Shown here: positions 35,101 through 42,227 of the stretch, one piece after another
Position numbering within the stretch: the first letter of the stretch is position 1
How the letters are laid out: every line of letters starts with the position of its first letter
From: Candidatus Hodarchaeota archaeon
GTDB lineage: Archaea > Asgardarchaeota > Heimdallarchaeia > Hodarchaeales > Hodarchaeaceae
Direction of reading: 5' to 3'
Assembly (NCBI GenBank): GCA_016839815.1
Contig: JAEOTM010000173.1
Location: 1-42,227 of the forward strand
DNA length: 42,227 nucleotides
Notes under the pieces: generated by a model
What the model was told of the DNA's origin: nothing
Databases searched by the model: none
Seen by the model: only the letters and a program-made list of their open reading frames with translations
Program-made: the position numbers and the translations under genes

Positions 35101-37014
35101 ATTTGAGCTGATGTTTATTCCATTAATTTCCAATACAATTTCGACACTTGTAGCATTAACACCGCTTTGATACTGATTCCAATCATCGATATTTACATCA
35201 AATTCCACATACCCTTGTTCATGTATGGAAAATGTGTCACTCAGTGAAGAAATTCTAGGAGGAGTTGTATCTATGGGTGTTATGCTTTTGAGGGGAAATA
35301 AGATTGGATAGATATTTGATCCATTTTCATTACCAACTTGATCAAACACAGAAAAAATAGTATAACCTATCTCCACTCCATAATCAAAAAGTCCAGTGTA
35401 TACCCACAATCCTGAATCTGATTTATCCATTGCAAAGTAATCTGAATTGACTTGAAGTATTACAGGGGGTTGGATTCCACTTGCATCGGTTACATTGGTA
35501 TAAAATGTAGTACTTCCATTACCAAAATCAATAGCGTCATAATTCCAAACAATAGGTGCATCAGGATCATCTAAATCAAAATATCTAATTGGAGAAGCAC
35601 TTGAATATCCGATATTGTCCTCTGCGATTATATTATAAGTAATATTAACTAATGTACCTGTTAGGGAATCTAAAGTAGTGGCATTGTAATACGTGATTCC
35701 TGAAGATGGAATCATAGTGAAATTCTGTAGAATTATTTCTACAGCTCCTGTAGTAAGATTATGGGCAGTAAGGTTCAGATAAACATAAGATAGATTGCTA
35801 AAGTCTGTCACATCGGCAAAAAACGTAGAAGTAGTCTTATTAAAGTAAATATTCGAAATAATGGGAGGGTCTTCATCAAGATAATTTTCAACAACCACAG
35901 AATAGTCAAAAGTCATTGAATCGATATAAGTCCTTGCTGGTGCGATTTCTAGATTTGTTAAGGTATTATTCGTGACCGATTTATACTTTACTTCGATATT
36001 ATACTGTCCCCACGGGATCTTTGGAAAACTACACCTACCTGAAGAAGATGTATTGAGTATCCAAGAATTAGATGAATCTAAAGAGTCAGTTAGATTAACT
36101 TGTGCATCAGCGATATTATATCCATCGAGATCTTTAACATTAACGTTAACCGTTGCATTTCCGGGAAAATCATCATAAAGAGTCCAATAAAGTGATTTTT
36201 TCCACCAATCCCATGTTGAGGAAAGAAAAAGATCTGTCTCAGGGATCCCCCAAAACACTCTTCGTTCTGGCGAAGGTTGTAAATTCCAATCTAAGTGGTT
36301 CTTATCTAGAGCCACAATCGTTGCATACTTAAGATCGTAATAAGCAAGTCTAACTGCCTCACATTCACTGGGAAAAGCGCTTACGGTATATCCCTTAAGA
36401 AAAGCTGTATCTTCCCAAGCTCCATTATAAATTTGTTTTGAACTACCAGGAGTCTCCTCACTCACAATATAATGGTTGATATCTGATGCAATATCAGACC
36501 CAGTTGGGATGGTGATAAATTCTTTCCATTTGTGATCATATAATCCATTACCCAGAGGAAATTCATCACCATGTCCTGGCTCCATAGTCAAAATGGGAAT
36601 AGAAGCGTTTGCTAAAGTCTCAACAGTACCCTCTTCTGGTACTGATCGTGAAATGACAATTGCATCATAGTTTGTATAGTCATAAGAATCATTAGCTGTA
36701 TGGTATATGACATTAAATCCCAAAGTTGAAAACATAAAATTGTAGAAATTAATGTCATATATGTTATTTAGCGAATTTTCATCTCCTACCAAGAAAAGAA
36801 TTGAAGGAGTTTGAAACGATTGCAATTTGAAGGACGGGGTTGTTAAACTTATTGCTGAGTTTGAAAAATTGCTGGAGGTAATTGGTGATTTCAAAATTGG
36901 GAGTTTTGCTTCATTTCTTATAGTTGAGTAAAGTGTATTAGTATTTAATAGAGTAGAAGAAATCTGAAGAGAGAATAAACAAATCAACAGAAGAGTTTTA
37001 GTACGGGGAGTCAC
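32140..37014 (-). CDS. receptor-like giant protein: Rossmann-like and Ig-like ectodomain, one TM, longin/roadblock-like tail
   Basis: 1624 aa, GTG start. Residues ~7-25 form a signal peptide. Residues ~70-285 have a Rossmann/GATase-1-like look (SILFLVGDEN, FNVIYHTAND, YDAIVISRSV, IPILTMEPGHGDEF). Residues ~290-372 resemble a carboxypeptidase-regulatory-like sandwich (VKDLDGYNIADAQVNLT). Then come about nine Ig/cadherin-like domains up to ~1300 (recurring F.A.V.D and DN.GN), with many sequons. One TM helix lies at ~1310-1335 (LALASLGLIIILAFVGSLTI), followed by RKRRQK. The ~289-residue cytosolic tail is strikingly like that of the neighbouring gene: YTILVSSSAGVPI, LSGLSVGIDSFLESFQSDF, VSLIEQNEVQILILGS, TYRVFVFLREIP, YLPIDLLKPFKIDL, WEGIDEKVKILVP. 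The strand-helix order suggests a longin/roadblock domain. It is probably a sensor or adhesion receptor acting on the GTPase encoded 27 bp downstream. Confidence 0.85.
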   Translation of the reverse strand: MTPRTKTLLLICLFSLQISSTLLNTNTLYSTIRNEAKLPILKSPITSSNFSNSAISLTTPSFKLQSFQTPSILFLVGDENSLNNIYDINFYNFMFSTLGFNVIYHTANDSYDYTNYDAIVISRSVPEEGTVETLANASIPILTMEPGHGDEFPLGNGLYDHKWKEFITIPTGSDIASDINHYIVSEETPGSSKQIYNGAWEDTAFLKGYTVSAFPSECEAVRLAYYDLKYATIVALDKNHLDWNLQPSPERRVFWGIPETDLFLSSTWDWWKKSLYWTLYDDFPGNATVNVNVKDLDGYNIADAQVNLTDSLDSSNSWILNTSSSGRCSFPKIPWGQYNIEVKYKSVTNNTLTNLEIAPARTYIDSMTFDYSVVVENYLDEDPPIISNIYFNKTTSTFFADVTDFSNLSYVYLNLTAHNLTTGAVEIILQNFTMIPSSGITYYNATTLDSLTGTLVNITYNIIAEDNIGYSSASPIRYFDLDDPDAPIVWNYDAIDFGNGSTTFYTNVTDASGIQPPVILQVNSDYFAMDKSDSGLWVYTGLFDYGVEIGYTIFSVFDQVGNENGSNIYPILFPLKSITPIDTTPPRISSLSDTFSIHEQGYVEFDVNIDDWNQYQSGVNATSVEIVLEINGINISSNITQIGEITFSYEFTFNYNDSIYYWIKALDLEDNMIYSSKRGPFHINDNAIPDIFFWANEYGNGTLDFYTRVTDWPNNDTSTFILFTGDYFAVEWMNFSMTPINDTFFMYRYPNFPYQEQDVWYYGTAFDSANNTLQTPLDSAKSLNLSDSMPPEITLTLVNSTTNDGQVDLFARAIDPYGSQIFVNSSFYLNISSSMGTITREMTYDPSFYPFSTYNFSFSYPYQEEITIMVWVSDIAGNQGQTSKTIVIQDFTPPDITEYGVLEFQNGTIIIWADVMEGFNGSGLLVDNSSVILNWAYIHELTANMEWNGTGNYFCYKIVNREPRDAITYNITVFDNAGNIASTGLQLYKIIDTTAPIFVVYPSLNETQRDHITSEVTFWTIAQDTFGEISHVVLEYDVQGGAGWSNFSTMMKWENEIYSFKVNLLPNTTLRYRMIVIDEWSNNVTSTYTYIELSDFTPATFDLNSYGTDYLQSDPGTVKIWASVNDSFFDECTNVTIAITDLTTSTSVVSDSLMIREGDNHSFVFEVEFLHEYSISLTLVDLGVFYGYYQAANLMYENIYIDDQWQPEFHGVGYTSLNSTEFLFWANITDWGSGVDNVTLYYTFEAGKGGQINQEAENVLMQYNGSHFVTTISIKVSGTLFWEINAFDNRSSSTFNGPETGSTFIIGKNQLGIPYETLALASLGLIIILAFVGSLTISVRKRRQKVRTYKETLQEKLSFLTNTYTILVSSSAGVPILTTTNVIYQGDDSMNGALSGLSVGIDSFLESFQSDFMNQVYSNQDYRSPQQAGDVKVSLIEQNEVQILILGSETYRVFVFLREIPSEFLRTTFIKIIQDLEQNLKLDDLGIVDEAIMSPQVLRIIRHYLPIDLLKPFKIDLQKVRYFDQLLTKGEDKSPISRVALNALKILIVTTFSRHSTTKKVKSLLKLCDEYITQTSQRFTGVTIYTNAKAMISKFTRIPIELEYELFWEGIDEKVKILVPEDER

Positions 37015-37090
37015 TTTTAACCAACTAATAAGAGGGAAAAAAAATGGAAGTATATACTCTAAGTCATTAGTGAGGTGTATTATTTTAAAA

Positions 37091-37116
37091 ATATCTAAAT
37101 AAATTATATTAGATAT
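37091..37116. promoter_or_regulatory. 8-bp inverted repeat upstream of the receptor gene at 32140
   Basis: ATATCTAA (37091-37098) and TTAGATAT (37109-37116) are perfect arms with a 10-bp AT-rich spacer, about 75-100 bp upstream of the GTG at 37014. TATA-like runs (minus-strand TTATTTAGATATTTTTAAAATA) overlap and follow it. It may be an operator or a TATA-region dyad, showing that this gene probably has a promoter of its own despite the same-strand gene 250 bp upstream. Confidence 0.4.
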
Positions 37117-37264
37117 GGTGAATATTCAAGAATTTTCTAAAAATCAGATTTAGTTTTATTGACGAAATGTTCCATTTGAACCGTCTACAGCATCAATCTT
37201 TACCATTACAGCAAAAAACTGTTGCCACAACCAGTTAAAAATAATATCATTCATTTTGCTGGCT

Positions 37265-40200
37265 TTAGAAAGGAATTAAGATCTTCACTTTCTCATCAAT
37301 ACCTGTCCACAGAGCATCACTAACCTCTTTAAGAGAAAATCCACCAACCTGGGAGATAATTCGCATCACATCAGAGTAAAGAAGAATACCAGAGTGAGGT
37401 TGACGATAATTAGCAACGGTTTGAACATATTGCTTTAAAAGAGCTTGTTTTGTACTACTAGTAGTTGGAGGAGTGAGACTCGTAACTACAAGAAACTTCA
37501 GCACATCCAATGATGAACTCGTAATCTGGGATTTAGCATCTTTTTGTCGTAGTAGAGAATCAAAATATGCTAGACGTTCTAGATCAATTTTAAATGGTTC
37601 TAGCAGCCCAATAGGGAGGTATTTTCTGAGAATTCGACGAACATTTGGTCCTAGGAGGGCCTCATTGATTATTCCAGTATCATACAAAGGAAAATTCCTC
37701 TGGAGATCCTTCAATGCCTTTAGAAAAGTGTTCCGAAGGAATGAGGAAGGTACTTCTTTCAAGAAAACAAAAACTCGGTAGGAAATAGATCCAAGGATCA
37801 TAATCTGGATTTTATCCTGTTCGATTACACTCAGACGAAAACTTGTTTCTGCTTCTGGGTGATCTCTTGAAAGATTAATATCAGACATTTGTGACATGAA
37901 GTCATCTTGGAATGATTCAAGGAACGCATCAATCCCTACAGATAAACCACTAAGCGTTCCTGTTAAGGATTCATCTGTCTTATATAGAATATTGCTGATG
38001 TTCCAAATAGGTACCCCTGCTGAAGATGTAACCAGAATTGTATATGTATCAGTCATGAATGCTAATTTTTGAGAAGTAGCTCTTTTTTGCGAGGCTATAC
38101 GATCTTGCCTTCGGCGATATGTGACAATTCCTCCCAAAAGTGATATGAATAAACCAATCATTGAAACAACGATTAGGATCAATATCTCTGGGGAAATCCC
38201 TTCATTCCTTGGGATTTCATCAACCTCAATTTCGAAAGATCCATTGTAAGCTAGAGTATTTGTATTATTTGATGAATCTCCCGTTGAAACTTGAAGATGT
38301 ACATCACTATCAACTGAAAACTCGTATACAATGACAGCCTTATAAAAAGAAATAGAATCTGTTCTATTTACGAATTCCATCACAAGTGTGCCCTGAGCTG
38401 TGGATGAGGAACTAATACCAGCAGTAGAACGATTAGTAATAGAGTAGATTAAAATAACTTCAGATATATTAGAAATAAATTCTTCTATTTGAGCGTAAAC
38501 AGTTATATTAGTAGGGTTATTTTGATCATTTGGAACGATTATAATAGCTTTTACGATTGGTGCCACTTCATCAGTTACAAAAAAACTGAAACTTGAATTA
38601 GATAACAAATAGAAGGTTTTTCCCTCAATATCCATACGTGTTGAAGCATGGATTGTCACGTGAATCGTCGTATTATAGTAATCTAATCCGTCAAATTTCA
38701 AGTACCAAGCGTTTCCTGACTGTTGTGATCCATTAAAGAAGATAGAAGATCCATTTGCTAATAATAATTCATAAAGTACATTAATTGAATCAGGATTACT
38801 GATATCTGTCACGATAGAAGTAATATTATATCGACAATCCTTAGTAGGATCAACTGTTGCTTTTCCTTCAAGAATGATAGGTTGACTGAGAATTACGATC
38901 TCTGCAGATATTAGTTGAACTCCTAAGTCAGTACCATCAAATGGAGTAAGGATGATATACCAGATCTCTCTAGGAGAGGTTGCAGAATTAGGGATTAGTG
39001 TTTGGTTTTGATATTGAGTCATCTCAATGAAAGAAGATCCTGGAGATTTCTTAAACCACTGAATTTTTGTCCCATCTGAATCTAAATCGATATCATCAAA
39101 TGAATAACTGATTTTAATGTCTTCATTTTCAAGATAAAATTCGTTTGTCCTTTCGTTTGGCTCAATAAACCTACTAGAGTTGTCAAAAATATACTGAAAA
39201 CCGTCTATTATAGGTGGTGAGTTTGTTATATTGATTCGGGATAATATGATCAAAATTGACCATTCTTCTCCATCAAAGACTCTCAGGGTAGCATACCAGG
39301 ATTGGTTCTTTAAAAGAAAAGAGGAATTGATCTCTTGAGTCTGATTTGAAAAATCTATTCTTAAAGAATAATTCTCATTACCAGTCCCTTGGTACCAAAG
39401 AATCTCGTACTCAACCATATCATCATTGTCTATATCGAATGTATCAAAATTTAAATAAAGAGAGCTATTCTTATAGGTTGAATTGGCAATTTCTAATCCA
39501 TTTAAACCATTTAGATATCCAAAAGTTCGTATTTCGGTTTTAGTGTTTAAGATGATGACTTCTGTGGAATTAACCCAGTTACCAAAATTACCCCAGCTAT
39601 CACGTGGTCTAACACTAACTATCCACCTGTCTCCTTTTACTAAAAACGACGAATCCACTGAAGTCCAGTCTGTTCCGCTTAATACCACTTCTCCGTTTCT
39701 GTACCATCTATATAATGATCCAATCACATACCCATTTGAGTCAAGTTCAATATCATATTGAACATTTTCTTCATGATCAGGATCACTTGCTGTATAATTA
39801 ACCTTCAAAAAAGAGTGAGCAGTAAAATTATTTCCTCCCAGAGGATTGAAGATATTCGGGATACCTTCTATCATCGGGAGAGAGTTTCCTACCACTACAA
39901 ATCCATTAGGAAATAAAGTTGAATCTACAGGTAATCCATATCCGTCCCCATCATGTGGTGTGATGGAACAAGTAATTAAATCACCTGCAGTAAACCAAGA
40001 ATTAGGTAAAAGGACAGTAGTGGGTGGATTGGATATAAAATGGTCAATATGAAAGATTCTCCAAGTTATAATTGTTTGAACTGATTCTGAATCACCATCT
40101 ATATCTGCAAAGTCATAATCAATCAAGATATCAGTACTGGTATTTATACCTCCAATAATAGTAACATTTTCAATAGTGGGAATTGAATTGCTTATATCCA

Positions 40201-42227
40201 ATCCAGTAGAAAGAGTTTCTGGAAGTGACCAATCTGAACCATCAAATAACCAGACCTGAAAAGTCCATATTTGGTCTTTAGAAGTAAATAAGGAAAGCAC
40301 AGTGGTTTGGTTTTCGAGCTCTGTAACAAAGGACACTCCATTATGCCAAACAATTTTATATTCTGTAATTAAGTCCCCATCAACATCTTCACCCTCAAAG
40401 TTTGCAATCAGGTCATTTGTTGTATAAGCAGTTGAAGGAAAAATTCCTGTTTCTGTAACAAAGGGAGCACTATTTTGTATAGTTATATTCTCACTCCGAG
40501 ACCAATTTCCGAAATCAAATGCATCTCCTAATTTAACTTCTGCAAACCAGATATCCCCCTTCACTAGCTGTGCAGTTGAAAGATTCTGTAATCCATCGAA
40601 TTGTGATTGGTACACAGAATTCCTATACCAACGAAAGAGCTTTACTGAGATATTGTCTCCATCTGGGTCACTGGGGGTATAATTTACGTAAAGAGATCCT
40701 CCCACCACCGGATTACTACTCGTTAGATTCACATATATGGCGGAAGGAGGATTATTAGGCGCGATATCAATACTAATAGTTGCCGAAGAGTGCCATAAAC
40801 TATAGTTTGTGCCATCACTGATACGATACTCAACTCGCCATAAATCATTTTCCGAGGTTATGATACTTGCCAGAACGTTTGAATCATTATTGTCTGTGTA
40901 CATTTCCCATACCCCAATACCCCAATAATACCATCTGATTTCCAGCGATCCAGTATCGTTTGGATCCGAGTCTGCATCAAAATAGGTGAAATTTCCCACT
41001 AAATCTTCATCAACAGCAACTGTATTGGGGGTTGAATAATTATTAAGGGTAATAGAGAGAATCGGGGGAGTATTTCTAATCGTAATTTCAGGTGATTCAG
41101 TGGATAGTCCATAATCATCTCCATCGCTAGGGATAAGATCAAATTTCCAGATTTCATCTTTTTTAGTGAGAGTGGAAGAAACGAGTGATTGATTTGTCAA
41201 TCCTTCTTGTAAAACAAAACCTGCGCCGTTATTACGGTACCACAGAATGATTGTGTCATGCTCAATATCACCACTATCTTGATCGTCCCAGTCATAATAG
41301 ATAGTCAAGTCATTACCCGTTTTTGGTTCACTAGGAAGAATTTCTAACGCTGAAACTATAGGAGGGGTATTAAGAACAGTAACATTTTCTGAGTATGTCA
41401 CATTTCCGTATTCAAGCCCATCATGAGGACGAACGGATACTTGCCATTTATCTCCTTTGAACAAAGCAGTTGAGAGAATTTGTAACTCATTATTATAAGC
41501 GGAAAGATTCTCCCAATTACCACCTGTAAAGTTCCATTTCATCCACCGAATCTCTGTAGTATCTTCTGAATCACCATCTTGATCAAAATAATCATACGAA
41601 AGCGACAAGTTATTGGTACTGTACAAGGGAATTGGTGATAGAGATACATTCTCCGCTACTGGAAGATTATTTTCACTCGATGTGTATAAGAGCATAATAT
41701 CGAGGTTCCAGGTATCCTTAACAAAGTCATTATCTGAATTTGTACTTTTTACTCTTATTGTAAACACAGAGGAAGATAAGTAACTCAGTACACTGATATT
41801 ATTCCAAGAATTTGGAGCTAAAGCAGGAATAATTGGTTCCCATGTCAAGGAAGAACTCCATACGTCGACTTGTAGAATTTCGCTATCAAGATTACCCGTT
41901 TTTATAGATAGATTTTCTTCCAATTGAGTATATTGGGTATCTGTCCATTGATATTCAAATTGGGCTTCATAAGAGGCACTTGCTTTTCGAATATTAACTC
42001 CAATCATCACCCATTCCTTGTTTATAGAACTCCAATCCATGGTAACTGAAGTATCTCCTGGTGAGGTGCTACCTGCACCATAACGACCAGTAAGTGAACC
42101 CATCTCTCCATTCCATCTTTCTGTTTGAGATACATCTGGTGAAGGGGAGCCGACAGCAAGAGTGTTTACTGAATCTTGTACTAGATCCCCAGATCTAGAG
42201 CTAATGGTCATTGAAGTAGGTGAGCCA
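37265..42227 (-). CDS. receptor-like giant protein (5' end beyond the window): acidic-loop Ig-like repeats, one TM, longin/roadblock-like tail
   Basis: At least 1653 aa; the frame runs open through the right edge (GSPTS precedes the first ATG at 42211) and no signal peptide is seen, so the N-terminus is missing. Numbering from that ATG, residues ~10-180 contain a jelly-roll-like part (ERWNGEMGS, RYGAGSTSPGDTSV, WVMIGVNIRKA) and a second sandwich. Residues ~183-1110 hold nine Ig-like repeats with acidic loops (DYFDQDGDSED, ASDPDHEENV, DIDGDSES, DIDLDSDG) alternating with [ILF].WY and KGD.W.V.V.P.DG. The TM lies at ~1340-1363 (ILILIVVSMIGLFISLLGGIV), then YRRRQ and a ~285-residue tail matching the tail of the gene at 32140 (YTILVTSSAGVPI, LSGLSVGIDAFLESFQDDF, SYRVFVFLKEVP, LLEPFKIDLERL, WTGIDEKVKILIP). 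It is probably a second receptor using the same cytosolic partner. Confidence 0.85.
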   Translation of the reverse strand, partial: GSPTSMTISSRSGDLVQDSVNTLAVGSPSPDVSQTERWNGEMGSLTGRYGAGSTSPGDTSVTMDWSSINKEWVMIGVNIRKASASYEAQFEYQWTDTQYTQLEENLSIKTGNLDSEILQVDVWSSSLTWEPIIPALAPNSWNNISVLSYLSSSVFTIRVKSTNSDNDFVKDTWNLDIMLLYTSSENNLPVAENVSLSPIPLYSTNNLSLSYDYFDQDGDSEDTTEIRWMKWNFTGGNWENLSAYNNELQILSTALFKGDKWQVSVRPHDGLEYGNVTYSENVTVLNTPPIVSALEILPSEPKTGNDLTIYYDWDDQDSGDIEHDTIILWYRNNGAGFVLQEGLTNQSLVSSTLTKKDEIWKFDLIPSDGDDYGLSTESPEITIRNTPPILSITLNNYSTPNTVAVDEDLVGNFTYFDADSDPNDTGSLEIRWYYWGIGVWEMYTDNNDSNVLASIITSENDLWRVEYRISDGTNYSLWHSSATISIDIAPNNPPSAIYVNLTSSNPVVGGSLYVNYTPSDPDGDNISVKLFRWYRNSVYQSQFDGLQNLSTAQLVKGDIWFAEVKLGDAFDFGNWSRSENITIQNSAPFVTETGIFPSTAYTTNDLIANFEGEDVDGDLITEYKIVWHNGVSFVTELENQTTVLSLFTSKDQIWTFQVWLFDGSDWSLPETLSTGLDISNSIPTIENVTIIGGINTSTDILIDYDFADIDGDSESVQTIITWRIFHIDHFISNPPTTVLLPNSWFTAGDLITCSITPHDGDGYGLPVDSTLFPNGFVVVGNSLPMIEGIPNIFNPLGGNNFTAHSFLKVNYTASDPDHEENVQYDIELDSNGYVIGSLYRWYRNGEVVLSGTDWTSVDSSFLVKGDRWIVSVRPRDSWGNFGNWVNSTEVIILNTKTEIRTFGYLNGLNGLEIANSTYKNSSLYLNFDTFDIDNDDMVEYEILWYQGTGNENYSLRIDFSNQTQEINSSFLLKNQSWYATLRVFDGEEWSILIILSRINITNSPPIIDGFQYIFDNSSRFIEPNERTNEFYLENEDIKISYSFDDIDLDSDGTKIQWFKKSPGSSFIEMTQYQNQTLIPNSATSPREIWYIILTPFDGTDLGVQLISAEIVILSQPIILEGKATVDPTKDCRYNITSIVTDISNPDSINVLYELLLANGSSIFFNGSQQSGNAWYLKFDGLDYYNTTIHVTIHASTRMDIEGKTFYLLSNSSFSFFVTDEVAPIVKAIIIVPNDQNNPTNITVYAQIEEFISNISEVILIYSITNRSTAGISSSSTAQGTLVMEFVNRTDSISFYKAVIVYEFSVDSDVHLQVSTGDSSNNTNTLAYNGSFEIEVDEIPRNEGISPEILILIVVSMIGLFISLLGGIVTYRRRQDRIASQKRATSQKLAFMTDTYTILVTSSAGVPIWNISNILYKTDESLTGTLSGLSVGIDAFLESFQDDFMSQMSDINLSRDHPEAETSFRLSVIEQDKIQIMILGSISYRVFVFLKEVPSSFLRNTFLKALKDLQRNFPLYDTGIINEALLGPNVRRILRKYLPIGLLEPFKIDLERLAYFDSLLRQKDAKSQITSSSLDVLKFLVVTSLTPPTTSSTKQALLKQYVQTVANYRQPHSGILLYSDVMRIISQVGGFSLKEVSDALWTGIDEKVKILIPF

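Overview
The window looks like a piece of an Asgard archaeal chromosome. It is AT-rich, and promoters appear as TATA elements with short or no leaders. Several genes seem to start at TTG or GTG. There is one Rab/Ras-type small GTPase with all G motifs, several proteins that pattern-match longin/roadblock folds, and very large, sequon-rich, signal-anchored surface proteins with tandem Ig-like modules. Class level (Heimdall-like, Loki-like and so on) cannot be settled from the sequence alone. No tRNA, rRNA, CRISPR array, insertion sequence or integrase was found.

Layout. (1) 393-14983, minus strand: four secreted or membrane-anchored surface proteins. The two largest (about 2050 and 1575 aa) overlap by ATGA and share one Ig-like module. 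Three of the four end in a related [SA]P[ASG]F + hydrophobic + basic tail, like an archaeosortase-type sorting signal. (2) 15154-16609, plus strand, divergent from the surface operon: a tandem winged-helix protein with a coiled coil, followed by a MinD/ParA-type ATPase. (3) 16722-18826, minus strand: two paralogous seven-helix membrane proteins with a conserved cytosolic tail. (4) 19156-27603: a mixed set of soluble and membrane genes. These are a winged-helix regulator, a DODA/YgiD-type dioxygenase, a small longin-like protein, a DinB-like protein, a SagB-type nitroreductase, an OB-fold SSB with a long RGG/GGYGG tail, a two-cluster Fe-S aldo/keto reductase plus an unknown partner, a ZIP metal transporter, and a 375-aa protein that looks like two longin-like modules. 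(5) 27728-30955, plus strand: an operon of an SDR dehydrogenase and two 2-hydroxyacyl-CoA dehydratase/benzoyl-CoA reductase-type Fe-S subunits. (6) 31062-31538: a small CxxC...CxxC protein. (7) 31540-42227, minus strand: two giant receptor-like proteins (the second cut by the right edge). Each has a long Ig-like ectodomain, one transmembrane helix and a cytosolic tail of about 285 residues. A Rab-like GTPase follows directly.

The most interesting system is region 7. The two ectodomains are unrelated in layout, yet the cytosolic tails are closely similar and carry a longin/roadblock-like pattern. Such domains are known to bind or regulate Ras-superfamily GTPases (MglB/MglA, Ragulator/Rag, TRAPP/Rab). 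The GTPase gene starts 27 bp after the second receptor. I infer an outside-in signalling module: a surface receptor acting through a longin-like tail on a Rab-like GTPase. The stand-alone longin-like proteins at 20831 and 26476 could act in the same network. The domain assignments rest on reading the sequence by eye; no structural or database search was run.
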